NCBI RefSeq assembly: GCF_901709675.1
Contig: NC_051100.1
Location: forward strand, 13,746,286 to 13,810,285
Length of the DNA stretch: 64,000 nucleotides
Source of the DNA: Syngnathus acus
Lineage: Eukaryota; Chordata; Actinopteri; Syngnathiformes; Syngnathidae
Direction: 5' to 3'
Shown: positions 1 to 11,022 of the stretch, in pieces
Position numbering within the stretch: position 1 is the first letter of the stretch
Layout: each line of letters begins with the position of its first letter
Translations under genes and position numbers: made by a program
Notes under the pieces: generated by a model
The model's input: the letters and a program-made list of their open reading frames with translations, nothing else
What the model was told of the DNA's origin: nothing
Databases searched by the model: none

Positions 1-3000
1 GCAAATTCCGTCTCGATGCTGACGGCCGCCGCTGTCGATCAAGTCGCCAAAGGTCAAGCGCCATATACGGGATGGCGGTGCTGAATTTGGCTTTCCACAC
101 ATGCAACTACAAAGGACAGATTGGCTCTTGGAGGAGAACATGGGGAGAACTCACTTGTGTCATCCGGGTGGACTGTGGCACAACGAGGAGGAGATGAGCG
201 GCGCTTCATGTCAAGATGGTCTGGAAAGGACAAAAGGCCCGAAAGCTGTTCATCAGACTTGGTCCTCAACACGAGCCACACCAGAGTCTCTGCAGCCGGG
301 ACGCTCACTCACTGGTGCCAAAGTGTGTGCATGCAGGAATTGAATGCCACACAAGTTGGGGTGGCCAACATGACAAAATAATGAAGGTGCTTTGATTGTC
401 CGCTTCAAATTGTGGACTAAAACCAGCCCCTGAGAATCTGGACCCCCAAGCGATGGGTTTCAATGGTTCTTTGTCTTTATCCTGTGGTGTTGAAGCGACG
501 ACCAAACTAACAAGCTCTTGTTTGTCTACCTCGCTCTCATCCAACAAAGTCGTTCAGTCAGTGGCCAGTGGCTAAGTACATCCACATCCAGGTGTAGCCA
601 TTCTCAGCTGACAGAAAATCACCCAGTTGTCCCCCATGTCTACACCTTGATTCAGGCATACAGACAGGAAGTGACCTCACCAGAGTCGGACTCGCCACTG
701 CTCGATGGAGCTTCAGAGCGGCCCACCTTCATCCACTTTCTGCGGCTCTTCTCATGACTCTTATGCGACTCCAACTCGGAGCTCAGCTCGTCGTTTTGGT
801 CCCGCAGCTCCTGAAGGCAGGTCCAAAAAAGACTGGCATCAGCGCGGGTGCGCTGGTCGCACGGCAGGGAATAAATTAAAGCCTCACTCTGCAGCGGCGC
901 TCACAGTCTTCCAGAAGTCTGTCCTGTCTGTCTTCAGGGTCCGAGCTGCTCGACTGCCAATCAAAGGGAGAGCAGATGAGAGCTCCTCCTCATGCATCTT
1001 TGATGAGCAGTCACCCGACACGTCGTGTACGGGAGGAACAAATGAGAGCATCTCGCCCTTCCCGATTTGAAGCGGCAGCGGCGGCACCGCACGCTCAGGT
1101 GCCAAAGGTGCCAAATGTTTTTGCGGCGCTTGCATCACCTTGAGCTGCAGCAGCTGCTTTAAGTCGGCGCACAGATGCCGGGCGCAGTTTTCCGCCTCAC
1201 TCAACCTGCGCGTCACATCCGCAACCTCCTCCTCCAAGTGAGCCTTCTCCTGAACCAAAACATCACAACAACAATCATCGCCTTCCAGGCAACGAGGGAC
1301 CCAAACACGCTCAACAAGAGCGCCAGCGCTCAGCCCAACCTCCCTTTTTTTCTTACCAACGTATGACACAGTCAAGTCACGAAAATGACAAACTAAAGAC
1401 AGAGGAACAATGCTTTGAGAAAGTGCAAATAAGCAAAATGTCTAACACGTCAGGTGTTGGTGTGCCTTTAAGGGGCATTGCGTAATAAAGCCCAGCTGCC
1501 ACGCCTTTGTTTCAGTGTGCGCGTCATGGCATGCGAGTATTGTCAATAAGTTACCGGTGCGCATAGTTGCTGGGACACCAGTGTGGGTGTAAAATGAGAT
1601 GGGCGGGGCCAATGACCGACGCACCTGCGCGGCAGCGGCCAGCTCCTCCCTTTGCTCCGCCTCCCGCACCCCGAACACAATCAGTTGCTCTCGCAGTTCT
1701 TGCCGTTCCTGTTCCAGCTGCTGCACAGCGGCATCGTTCTCCTGCTCCGCTTGGCTGCGCTGTTCCGCCAGGCGCTCCCGGAAGTCCCGCTCCAGCTCTC
1801 TGCCAATCACAGAGCAGCGTCAAGCCAAACTACGGCTAGGCAGGGGGGTTATTTTTGCCATCTGCCTTTTTGTTTGTTTCTTTTCTGTCTGCGGCAAAAA
1901 TGTGGCCAGTGCCAAACGCTAGCTTTACACAGACACCCTCTCGAGTTGTCGGCCATGAGTGGGCTCAGAAAGTGCAATGGGCAAAAGCATCTGTCCTAAT
2001 GGGCAGCCAGTGTGTGGCTGTCCAGGGCTGGATTTAGAAAATATTCTGGCTTGTTCCCAGCACTCTTGTTGACTAAATAAAAGCACGAGCCTCTCCAAAA
2101 TGCATTTTTCTGCACAGCAGCCACCTTCGGAGCCCCCTCCCCACCGGTCACCTGATCCTGGTCCGGCTGAGCGCCTCCATGCCGGCAAGCCGCTCGTCCG
2201 CCTCGTGCAGGAGCCGCAGGTTCACACACTCTGCCCGCTCCAGGTCAGCCCTGGCCTTGTCGCGCTCGCCGCACGCCTGCTCCCAGCGCGCCCTGAGAAC
2301 GCATGGCGTTGCCGTCACCTCTGCGCGAGTTGAGACTGGGACGAGGCGGCTCAACTGACCGCAGGTGCTGGAGTTCATCCTTGTAGCAGATGAGCGCCAC
2401 CTGGTGGATTCTGTCACCGCTGCCCAGGAGTTCATTGTCTAGGGCCAACGTCAGCTCCCGCAAACTCACGCGCTCCTCCACAGGGAAGTCCAGCGTCTGC
2501 ACAAACATGCACGACACCGCTGACCTTCTCCAAGCAAAGTGGAGACATGCACCTTTGCCACCGTCAACTTGCCGCCCATCCGGATTAAGGAATTGCTGTC
2601 TAGGAATGAGGCTCCAGGTATACCTTCCCCGAACTTTGAGTTGAATTTTTTCCGGGCCCATGTATCCTTCGCCACCAATTTTTACTAAATGTAAAATGGC
2701 GTTAATTCAATAAAAGATGCAGAATTCAACGGGTCGAGCATCATTGTCACGCTGCCATTCAATTTACTGCTACTGTTACCACCTTGGCCACTGGATGGCA
2801 GTGTAGTATCATGGAGAAACAAACCACGACGAATAAACTCCCTTTCTCCTACTGACTGATAGATCGAGTCACTTCTCACAGAGAAGAATGATGTATAAGT
2901 ATTATGTCATCTCTCTTTTTGTGGTGTTCCACCAGAAGAAAAAAAATGTCGACCATTGATGCCGGCAAGGTTGGCAAGCCAAAAGCATTTTCCATTTGCT

Positions 3001-5766
3001 AACATCAAGCTAGCAGGCTGTTCTCCAAGGCAACGTACTTGGCTTCTTTGAACGACGCAAGTTTGTTTTGCCAACTTGACGGCTCAAATCCTTTGCTGCT
3101 TTGTGTCGAATAGCTCGACCTCCACCCACACAGCGGTCGGATCTCAAGTGTGCACGTGAAATTCAAGGCAATGCGTGTTGAAGAAAGGTGACTGACCTGC
3201 AGGATGTCCCGAGCATCGCGGACGCCCTCGTCACGCCAGAGGGCGACCACTCTCTCAGGGCAGGCGCGTCCCGAGCCATCGTCCAGCCGGCTGAGGACTC
3301 GGGGACCTGGCCAGGCTGTCAGCAGCGTCCCATTCTCAGACAGCGACCCTTCCTCTGGCGCCAGCGGCGTCTGCATGCCCGACCGACACGGCGATTAGAA
3401 AACGCCAGAGAAGCACGTGAGGGCAGATTAAGAACGGGCCCGCCTGAAGTCACGCGACCCGGATTAGGGAGGTCGGACGACCTGAGTGGAGGAGCTTCCA
3501 GTCCCGCTGGCCCACCTTGGGAAAGCGCAGCCCGCCGTGGCGCTCACGCTCAATTGAGCGACCACCTGCCGATCCTGTGTACCTGGCCGGGCTGCCCCGC
3601 CTGCCCCCTAACAACCGGCTCCGCCCGCCCCCTAACGGCCAGGTTGACTGCCAGCTGTGGCCCTGGCATTCGATTGGATGGTTTTCAAGTGCACCTTGGA
3701 AACTTTGCCCATCGTATTTCCGTCACCACCCCGCAATCAATGTGATCTCAAGGCTGACCTTTTGGTGGTGGACTTTGCTTGACCTGCAGCAGCTAATTCT
3801 GGTTGCCTTGTGATCCATGTGGCGCCCTCTCCTGTCACAGTGCAGAACTGTTTGCACAAGAGCTCTCTCAGTTTGATCTGGACGGGTCGAGTAGTCCAAT
3901 CTGTGCCTGTTTCTGTCTATTTTTGTTTGTTGTGCCTTCCTTCATCACATAGCGTTTGGCTTCAAAGAGTGACGTGAGCAAGAGAAAGCGTCTGACCCTG
4001 TGTGACGTAGAGCAGCAGACGGGGGTAGAGCCACACAGAAGCTTCTTGAAGGGTGCAAGTGAGACCTGGTCCAACATGCCGTGCTCCTGCGTGGTCAGAG
4101 GTTAGCATAGCATTAGTCAAGAACGGGAAGCCGTTCCCACGTCTGCTGGTGGTTGTGTGTGTCACAAAGCAAGAAAGAAAGGTAGCTTCACAAATTCATG
4201 AACAATCCAAAGGACTCGCGCCATCTTTTCTTGGGATTGGTACAAGCGAGTTGTCGAGAGCGAGTGCTGGGACAGATCTTGCAAGGTCAAGGTTGGATTG
4301 GGAGCAAGGCAAAATTTGGCCGGCCTTCCCTGCTGCCACTCAAAAGTGTGCGCAAAAGCTTCCACAGGCCCAAGCGGCCGACCCCCGCTTGTCAACAGCA
4401 AGTCCGCAAGAGCCACTATCTCGGCTGTTTTTGAGGCGTCCCTACACCTGCACACCAGATTCCAAAAGGTCAAAAGCTTTGCGAAAGCCTGATAACGAGC
4501 CTGATGATTTGAATCAGATGTGTTGCAGTTGGCTTTTATCTGAAACAGGCGGGATGTGTGTGGATCATCATGATAGCGCCTCACCTCCACAATGTCTAGA
4601 GAGGCAGCTCGGCGTATCTTGGGCCCGCCGACCTCCGTCGGGAGGGCGGAATCGGGGGTGGGCGGCGGCATGTCGTCCGACGGTGGCAATTGTGGCGACG
4701 ATGGAGACAGTGGCAACAGCATCACGTCAGGACGCGAGCGGCGTCCGTAACGTTTTTCGCCCTTGACAAACTTTGGTTTCTCTTGGTCGGCAACAACTGC
4801 ACGCACGCACGCACGCACACAGAAGAAGGTCAACAAGGCCACCAGGCATCAGGGCTCCTCACCTGGCCGCAGGCAGCTGCTGTCGTCATCTGACGTCAAG
4901 TCCTGCGAACGAGATAAAACCTCCACAAAGTACTCTTTGAAGGCCTCAAAGTCCACCTGAGGGCCAAAGACTCAAGTGAGTCGTGGCGGGACGGCACAAA
5001 CATTCTGACCGTACGTTCAACCTGTAGATATTGTCCAATTGCTGATGAAAGCAAAGCGGCCGTCTTTGCGCCTTTTTTCATTGCCAACATGGCAACCTTC
5101 GTCTTTGGGACGGATTCCTGGGCTCCTCTCCCTCCGCGCAGTTGAGTGCCTCTCTATTGTTGAACGTTTGAAATGGGATTTATTTTATCTGGAGCAGCGA
5201 CACTTAATCAACGCCTAATCAATGATGGAGTGTGGATGAATGCTTTTCAAAGCTTGCCTTGAAACTCGTTTGTGTTTGGGGACTATCTGACTGCTCTCCT
5301 TTACGTTCATGGCATCTCCAGGGAATGAAGGTCTTTGTGGTGCATTAGTACGCTTCACCTGATTTGGTGATGCCGGGTTGCCGGGTCGCCACACCGCCGA
5401 ACGGGGAGGCGATGTGCTAACCGGTGCCGCCGCCCTGTTTTAAGATTTCTGGCGAATGTTACCAACCAAAGTGGTTCAATTTGGAATTATGTTGTGTTTT
5501 TGAAGCAAGGGATGAAGAAAAAAAGGATTGACGGACGAATGGCACGATGCGGGCCCACACGTGAGGCGTAAACTCACCCTGGTGCAGGCTCCTCCTTGTC
5601 CTCCCAGCAACGAGTCAAGCAGGAGCGGCAGGTGGGCGTCCAGATACAACTTCCTGCACAGCGCCGTCACTTCCTGCTCGCCCAGGAAGCCCGAGGATGC
5701 CGTGTCGAAGCTGTCAAACTCCGCCTTCAGCTGGGCGACGTAGACACTTGGCTCTGCCTCCTCCAT
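1..5766 (-). CDS. ninl: ninein-like protein, 5' part of gene (cut by window start)
   Basis: Centrosomal coiled-coil protein of the ninein family, which anchors microtubules at the centrosome. Coding exons read on the minus strand: 5578-5766 (start ATG at 5766), 4863-4956, 4585-4781, 3997-4086 (tentative), 3197-3370, 2360-2496, 2152-2292, 1625-1799, 1139-1249, 681-810 and 1-31; the phases I checked agree across junctions. The N-terminus has an EF-hand-like stretch (SFDTASSGFLGEQEV), then a YGRRSRP motif shared with ninein and NINL, a DDGSGRACPERVVALW segment, an LTLALDNELL segment and long heptad-rich coiled coil (ERDKARADLERAE, NDELSSELE). The last exon begins AAVSIETE, as in NINL. The exon for the first half of the second EF-hand pair was not found between 4087 and 4584. 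NINL fits better than NIN because of the TALCRKLYLDAHLPLLL segment. Transcribed away from psd. Confidence 0.85.
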
Positions 5767-6550
5767 GCTGCCGCATCTGGCTGGCGAGAAGTGAGAGCCC
5801 GAAGTGCAAGGCCACTGTCTGTCATCTGCTGCTCTTCTTTCTTCATTTTGTTTCATTTTTCTTGCCGCTCACTGTGTTTGCGTCTGAAAGATTCTCGAAC
5901 CCCTTCGCTAACACCCGAAACACCGACTCAAGTGCCACCGGCGCAGCACCAACTTGAAAACAACACCAAACATCTCAACTGTCTTATTCAAGATCTGATC
6001 AACATTCATGATACGTTTAATGTTACAAAAAACAAAGGGGAAATTAGGGAAACTCCGAGAAAACTATTCTGAAAAAAACACCAGGAAAAAAAATCGCGGG
6101 TGCCGTATGGCAGTGTTAAGTGAAAGGACAGAGTTTTATTTATAGCTGACTATATCGCAAATGGACGGTTGTCGGTGATGCGCGCGCGTGTACGTGTGAA
6201 TGAGAGAGGTGGGGTGTCTGGGGGCTGATGGGCTCCATGGTAACAAGCAGCACGCGGCGGGAACAAAAAAAAAAACTCTAAAAAGGAAAAAAAGTTGTTG
6301 TTTTTTAAAAAACAACGAAAAAAGACTAGAGAATGTACACATTGCTGTTGCTCTCTCTTCAGATGGAACCGAGTTGAAATGTCGTCCTCCACGGAATTCC
6401 AACCACGACGAACTCGCTTTGGTGAGTTAGTTAGTAACGACTTGGTTAACGCGCTAGTTAATGAGTGGGCTGGTGCGTCTTACCGAAGTCAAGTCGACTT
6501 GTTTTTCATCCTTTAGTTTCATGCAGTCTTCCAGTCTTCTTTCTTGAGCC
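5767..6550. other. 5' flank of ninl, no gene seen
   Basis: About 0.8 kb upstream of the ninl start codon. It is AT-rich with poly-A and poly-T runs near 6265-6315. I see no convincing coding exon, and the short open frames here lack codon-like composition. It probably holds the ninl promoter and 5' untranslated sequence, but no TATA box or other element can be assigned with confidence. Confidence 0.4.
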
Positions 6551-6868
6551 GTTCACGCTAGTTTGGCTCGTGAGTAAACGATTCGTTCAAAAAGAACGGA
6601 TCTTTTCAGTGAACGAGAGTGAACGAATCTCTTCCTAAAGTGATTCGTTCTTTTTTTTCCTTTCATATATAACTTCAACCAGTAGATGTCAGTAATGCCC
6701 ATTGAAGCTGGTGCTACCTCGCCGTAAAACAAAACGAAGAAGACAATCAGCCAATCAGCAGCGCCAGCGAGCGTTAGATGGAGGAGGGACTTTACGAGTC
6801 AGTGACGTAACTTCCCGTTCACGAACGAGTCGTGAATTGCATTTCCCGTTCACCAACGAACGAATCTG

Positions 6869-6953
6869 TGAGTGAACGAATCACTCACTGAGTGAATCAC
6901 TCACTGAGCGAATCACTCACTGAGCGAATCACTCACTGAGCGAATCACTCACT
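6869..6953. repeat. 16-bp minisatellite
   Basis: A tandem run of the unit TGAGCGAATCACTCAC, with the first copies slightly different, about five copies. It lies inside the old hAT-like element and resembles its terminal GAACGAATC words, so it is probably an expansion of element sequence. Confidence 0.8.
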
Positions 6954-7148
6954 GATCATTTCCAGTTCACCGTGAGAACGAATCAGTGAGGGAAGGAATC
7001 CTGGCTTTCCCATTCGCCCACGAGTCAATGAGTGAACTGCCTTCCTGTGCATCAACAGATCAGTCAGTGGACGTGCTGCGTCTCCTGGCGTGAACTATGT
7101 AAACCAGAATGTAGATTTACGATTTACTTACAGTAGGTTTTACATGTA

Positions 7149-8775
7149 CAGTGCCTTGCGAAAGTATTCGGCCCCCTTGAACCTTTCAACATTTCGCGAC
7201 ATTTCAGGCTTGAAACATAAAGATATAAAACTTTAATTTTTTGTCAAGAATCAACAAGTGGGACACAATCGTGAAGTGGAACAAAATTTATTGGATAATT
7301 TAAACTTTTTTAACAAATAAAAAACGGAAAAGTGGGGCGTGCAATATTATTCGGCCCCCTTGCGCTAATACTTTGTAGCGCCACCTTTTGCTGCAATTAC
7401 AGCTGCAAGTCGCTTAGGGTATGTCTCTATCAGTTTTGCACATCGAGAGACTGGAATTCTTGCCCATTCTTCCTTGCAAAACAGCTCGAGCTCAGTGAGG
7501 TTGGATGGAGAGCGTTTGTGAACAGCAGTCTTCAGCTCTTTCCACAGATTCTTGATTGGATTCAGGTCTGGACTTTGACTTGGCCATTCTAACACCTGGA
7601 TACGTCTATTTGTGAACCATTCCATTATAGATTTGGCTTTATGTTTTGGATCATTGTCCTGTTGGAAGATAAATCTCCGTCCCAGTCTCAGGTCTTTTGG
7701 AGACTCCAACAGGTTTTCTTCCAGAATGGTCCTGTATTTGGCTCCATCCATCTTCCCATCAATTTTAGCCATCTTGCCTGTCCCTGCTGAAGAAAAGCAG
7801 GCCCAAACCGTGATGCTGCCACCACCATGTTTGACAGTGGGGATGGTGTGTTCAGGGTGATGAGCTGTGTTGCTTTTACGCCAAACATATCGTTTTGCAT
7901 TGTGGCCAAAAAGTTCGATTTTGGTTTCATCTGACCAGAGCACCTTCTTCCACATGTTTGGTGTGTCTCCCAGGTGGCTTGTGGCAAACTTTAAACGAGA
8001 CTTTTTATGGATATCTTTGAGAAATGGCTTTCTTCTTGCCACTCTTCCATAAAGGCCAGATTTGTGCCGTGCACGACTGATTGTTGTCCTATGGACAGAC
8101 TCTCCCACCTCAGCTGTAGTTATCTGCAGTTCATCCAGAGTGATCATGGGCCTCTTGGCTGCATCTCTGATCAGTCTTCTCCTTGTTTGAGATGAAAGTT
8201 TGGCGGGACGGCCGGGTCTTGGTAGATTTGCAGTGGTCTGATACTCCTTCCATTTCAATATAATTGCTTGCACAGTGCTCCTTGAGATGTTTAAAGCTTG
8301 GGAAATCTTTTTGTATCCAAATCCGGCTTTAAACTTCTCCACAACAGTATCTCGGACCTGCCTGGTGTGTTCCTTTGTCTTCATGGTTCTCTCTGCGCTT
8401 TAAACAGAACCCTGAGACTATCAAAGAGCAGGTGCATTTATACGGAGACTTGATTACACACAGGTGCATTCTATTTATCATCATCAGTCATTTAGGACAA
8501 CATTGGATCATTCAAAGATCCTCACTGAACTTCTGGAGTGAGTTTGCTGCACTGAAAGTAAAGGGGCCGAATAATATTGCACGCCCCACTTTTCAGTTTT
8601 TTATTTGTTAAAAAAGTTTAAATTATCCAATAAATTTCGTTCCACTTCACGATTGTGTCCCACTTGTTGTTGATTCTTGACAAAAAATTAAAATTTTATA
8701 TCTTTATGTTTGAAGCCTGAAATGTGGCGAAATGTTGAAAGGTTCAAGGGGGCCGAATACTTTCGCAAGGCACTG
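7149..8775 (-). mobile_element. Tc1/mariner transposon, full length
   Basis: The element is 1627 bp and flanked by the TA target duplication (7147-7148 and 8776-8777). Its ends are inverted copies beginning CAGTGCCTTGCGAAAGTATT. The inverted repeats are long, with an inner repeat near 7330-7360 and 8565-8595 (GTGGGGCGTGCAATATTATT) matching the outer ends, the IR/DR layout typical of fish Tc1 elements. It holds one transposase gene on the minus strand. A truncated relative lies at 63.64-64.0 kb. Confidence 0.95.
7365..8384 (-). CDS. Tc1 transposase, open frame but catalytic Glu replaced
   Basis: A 339-residue DDE transposase, the normal Tc1 length, with no frameshift or stop. The N-terminus has the paired-like helix-turn-helix region (KISQALNISRSTVQAI) followed by GRPAKLS, a GRPR-like linker. 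The first Asp is in LWSDETK and the second in FQQDNDPKH. The third catalytic position should be the Glu of NPIENLW; here the codon is AAG and the motif reads NPIKNLW. By family knowledge this should abolish catalysis while DNA binding could persist. The start ATG at 8384 is that of the family. Confidence 0.95.
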   Translation of the reverse strand: MKTKEHTRQVRDTVVEKFKAGFGYKKISQALNISRSTVQAIILKWKEYQTTANLPRPGRPAKLSSQTRRRLIRDAAKRPMITLDELQITTAEVGESVHRTTISRARHKSGLYGRVARRKPFLKDIHKKSRLKFATSHLGDTPNMWKKVLWSDETKIELFGHNAKRYVWRKSNTAHHPEHTIPTVKHGGGSITVWACFSSAGTGKMAKIDGKMDGAKYRTILEENLLESPKDLRLGRRFIFQQDNDPKHKAKSIMEWFTNRRIQVLEWPSQSPDLNPIKNLWKELKTAVHKRSPSNLTELELFCKEEWARIPVSRCAKLIETYPKRLAAVIAAKGGATKY

Positions 8776-9128
8776 TATGCATATATATGCCTAAATATCC
8801 AATATATCGACTGCAGTTTCACATTAGATTGCTGGTTTGAGATGTACTTTAATTATTATTATTATTATTATTTTAATAAACATTTAAGTTATAACTTGTC
8901 TGGTGTTTTATTCCTTGTTTTTATATTCGCCAATCAAAACATAAAAATCAGACATTTGGTTAACTGCTTTATATGACAATATGTATATGTTTTTTACGTT
9001 GTTATGAGTTGGTGTCCCAAAATTAACAAATGTCGGCATAACGTTCTTTTTTTCCAACCTTTTATTCAAACACAAACACATTCGATATATAATAACACCA
9101 TCACCTACAAGCCAACAAAAACAAAATC
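8776..9128. other. AT-rich spacer, no gene seen
   Basis: AT-rich sequence between the Tc1 element and the next hAT, including an ATT microsatellite around 8852-8872. No coding or RNA gene is visible. Confidence 0.5.
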
Positions 9129-9879
9129 CAGGGCTGTGGACTCGGTCGGATTTTTGCACCGAGTCCGAGTCCGGCCTCTTGACCACGAGTCCGAGTCCGG
9201 CTGTCCATTTTTTCTGTTAATTCTTGTGACTGCTTAGTCTTTATTCAAGGCTAATTTAGATCAAAATCTAAATAATTACAACAGTTTTGTGATGGCTTTG
9301 TCTTTATTAAACATATAAACGAATACAATAAACAGATACTTTCAAGTTTTAATCATTAATTACACCATTATAGCTCAGACATTTATCTAAACACAAATAA
9401 TTAGTGACGACCCCACAACTATCGAAACACATCAATGATATAAGCTGGGTGACATAATCGTCCTTGACCTTGGTACATAATGTAAACATTAGCCTAAGTG
9501 CAACTCAACGTGGCCGCATTGATCGTAACTTACGCTCCGTTTCCCCCCCAAATCTAGAGGCAAAACATTGTTCTCTCGCTGCTCCCGGGTTCTTCCATCT
9601 TGGCTGCGCGCGGGGCATTGTGGGTCTTGTACGTGCACGCACGCAGGCAGGCAGGCGCGGGCGCGCACGCAACAACTAAATTTGTCTTCATAACAAGCAA
9701 GCAGGGCTGTGGACAGTATTCCTACGCGCATTCTCAGCAGCATGATGAAAATAAAATTGAACGTATTTTTTTTATTGTCGGACTCGGTGGACTCGGTCAA
9801 AATCGGCACCGAGTCCGAGTCCGGCAAAAATGACCGAGCCCGACGAGTCCGAGTCCCCGAGTCCGAGTCCACAGCCCTG
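9129..9879. mobile_element. non-autonomous hAT-like element with CAGGGCTGTGGACTCGG ends
   Basis: The two ends are inverted copies starting CAGGGCTGTGGACTCGG, followed by runs of the word GAGTCCGAGTCCG. The body (751 bp) has no transposase. The terminal CAGGGCTGTGGA word also occurs internally near 9712. The immediate 8-bp flanks do not match, but a 13-bp word, AATGTCGGCATAA, occurs on both sides (9029-9041 and 9888-9900). Confidence 0.8.
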
Positions 9880-9954
9880 AAACATCAATGTCGGCATAAA
9901 GTGTGTCGGCTGGCAATGGCATAGCGGAAATGCTGTCTGTCACTCACTCGTGAA

Positions 9955-10085
9955 TCTTCGCGAACGACCAATCAGCAGCGCCAGCGAGCAATAGATGGAG
10001 GAGGGACTTTACGAGTCAGTGACGTAATTTCCCGTTCATGAACGAGTCAGTGACGCAACTTCCCGTTCACGACCGGGTGAGACTG
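9955..10085 (+). repeat. second copy of the 6745-6850 hAT-like segment
   Basis: About 100 bp resembles 6745-6850, including CCAATCAGCAGCGCCAGCGAGC, GATGGAGGAGGGACTTTACG and repeated CCCGTTCACGA words. It is part of the old hAT-like sequence now separated by later insertions. Confidence 0.7.
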
Positions 10086-10269
10086 TTGCCAACGGATCAG
10101 TGTGTAAGTGTTGTATTATAGAAAGAAATGTGTTAATTACCCGAGCCAATTATTATTATATATAATAATTTGGCGGGGTTGTGTGGTTGTATTGTTTGAT
10201 GTGTATGGGTTGTTTCCACTGGATGTAAAAAAAAAAAAAACGTATCAGTGTGTGTGTGCGGATTGGGGG

Positions 10270-10970
10270 TGTAACTGCATCTGAGGCAGTATTTCAGCAA
10301 AGTATTTTTGTTCATGCGTATTAATGGTGATCAATGAGGCGGAACATTTCTCTGTGTCGTTTCACACGGACCCGTCTTAGTGACGGACCACCAGCAAAAT
10401 CTCCGCTAGAAAAGGCCAGTTTTTCTAAGCTGTTGACTAGCCAAGTTATAGTTATAAGTTTCTTAAGCCTTATTAACCACCTCTCACGCCTGTATATGCA
10501 GCTAATAAGGTAATGAGGGTGACGTTTTTGTGTTTCATTGCTGAAGTTGCATTTGATTTATGTACCTTGTTTATCCGTAGCATTGTAGCTTACAGCTAAT
10601 ATAACCACTTGTTTGCTGCAGTGTTGTAGTATTGAACATGTTTGTTAGTGGTGGTATATATATGTATATTGTAATCATTATTGTGATGATGTTTAAAGTT
10701 TATTTGGTTAACAGTCTTATAGGTATTATATGTTTTGTGATTAAGTTTATTAGCAGTAGTGCAATATGATGTGAAAAGAGACCAAAGGAGATTATTTTGA
10801 GCATATTTATTTATTGTTAAGAAATGCACTGTATGTTTATGTTTTTGTTTACACAGTTCTCACGGTCTGTCAAAGTCTGCCAAGGTCTGTCAAAGTCTGC
10901 CAAGTCAGGATAAACAGATCAGTAACAAAAAGAACTCGAAGCTGTCTTTTATATACGAGAGGGAGTTATA
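10270..10970 (+). repeat. left LTR of BEL/Pao element
   Basis: A 701-bp direct repeat of 14961-15663. Near its 3' end it has two copies of a 20-bp unit, GTCTGTCAAAGTCTGCCAAG (10866-10905). The element's own promoter and polyadenylation signals should lie here but cannot be pinned down. Confidence 0.92.
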
Positions 10971-11022
10971 GTGAGAATTTACTGCTTCAGAAGACAGCAG
11001 TGAGCAACATAAACCAAGTAAG

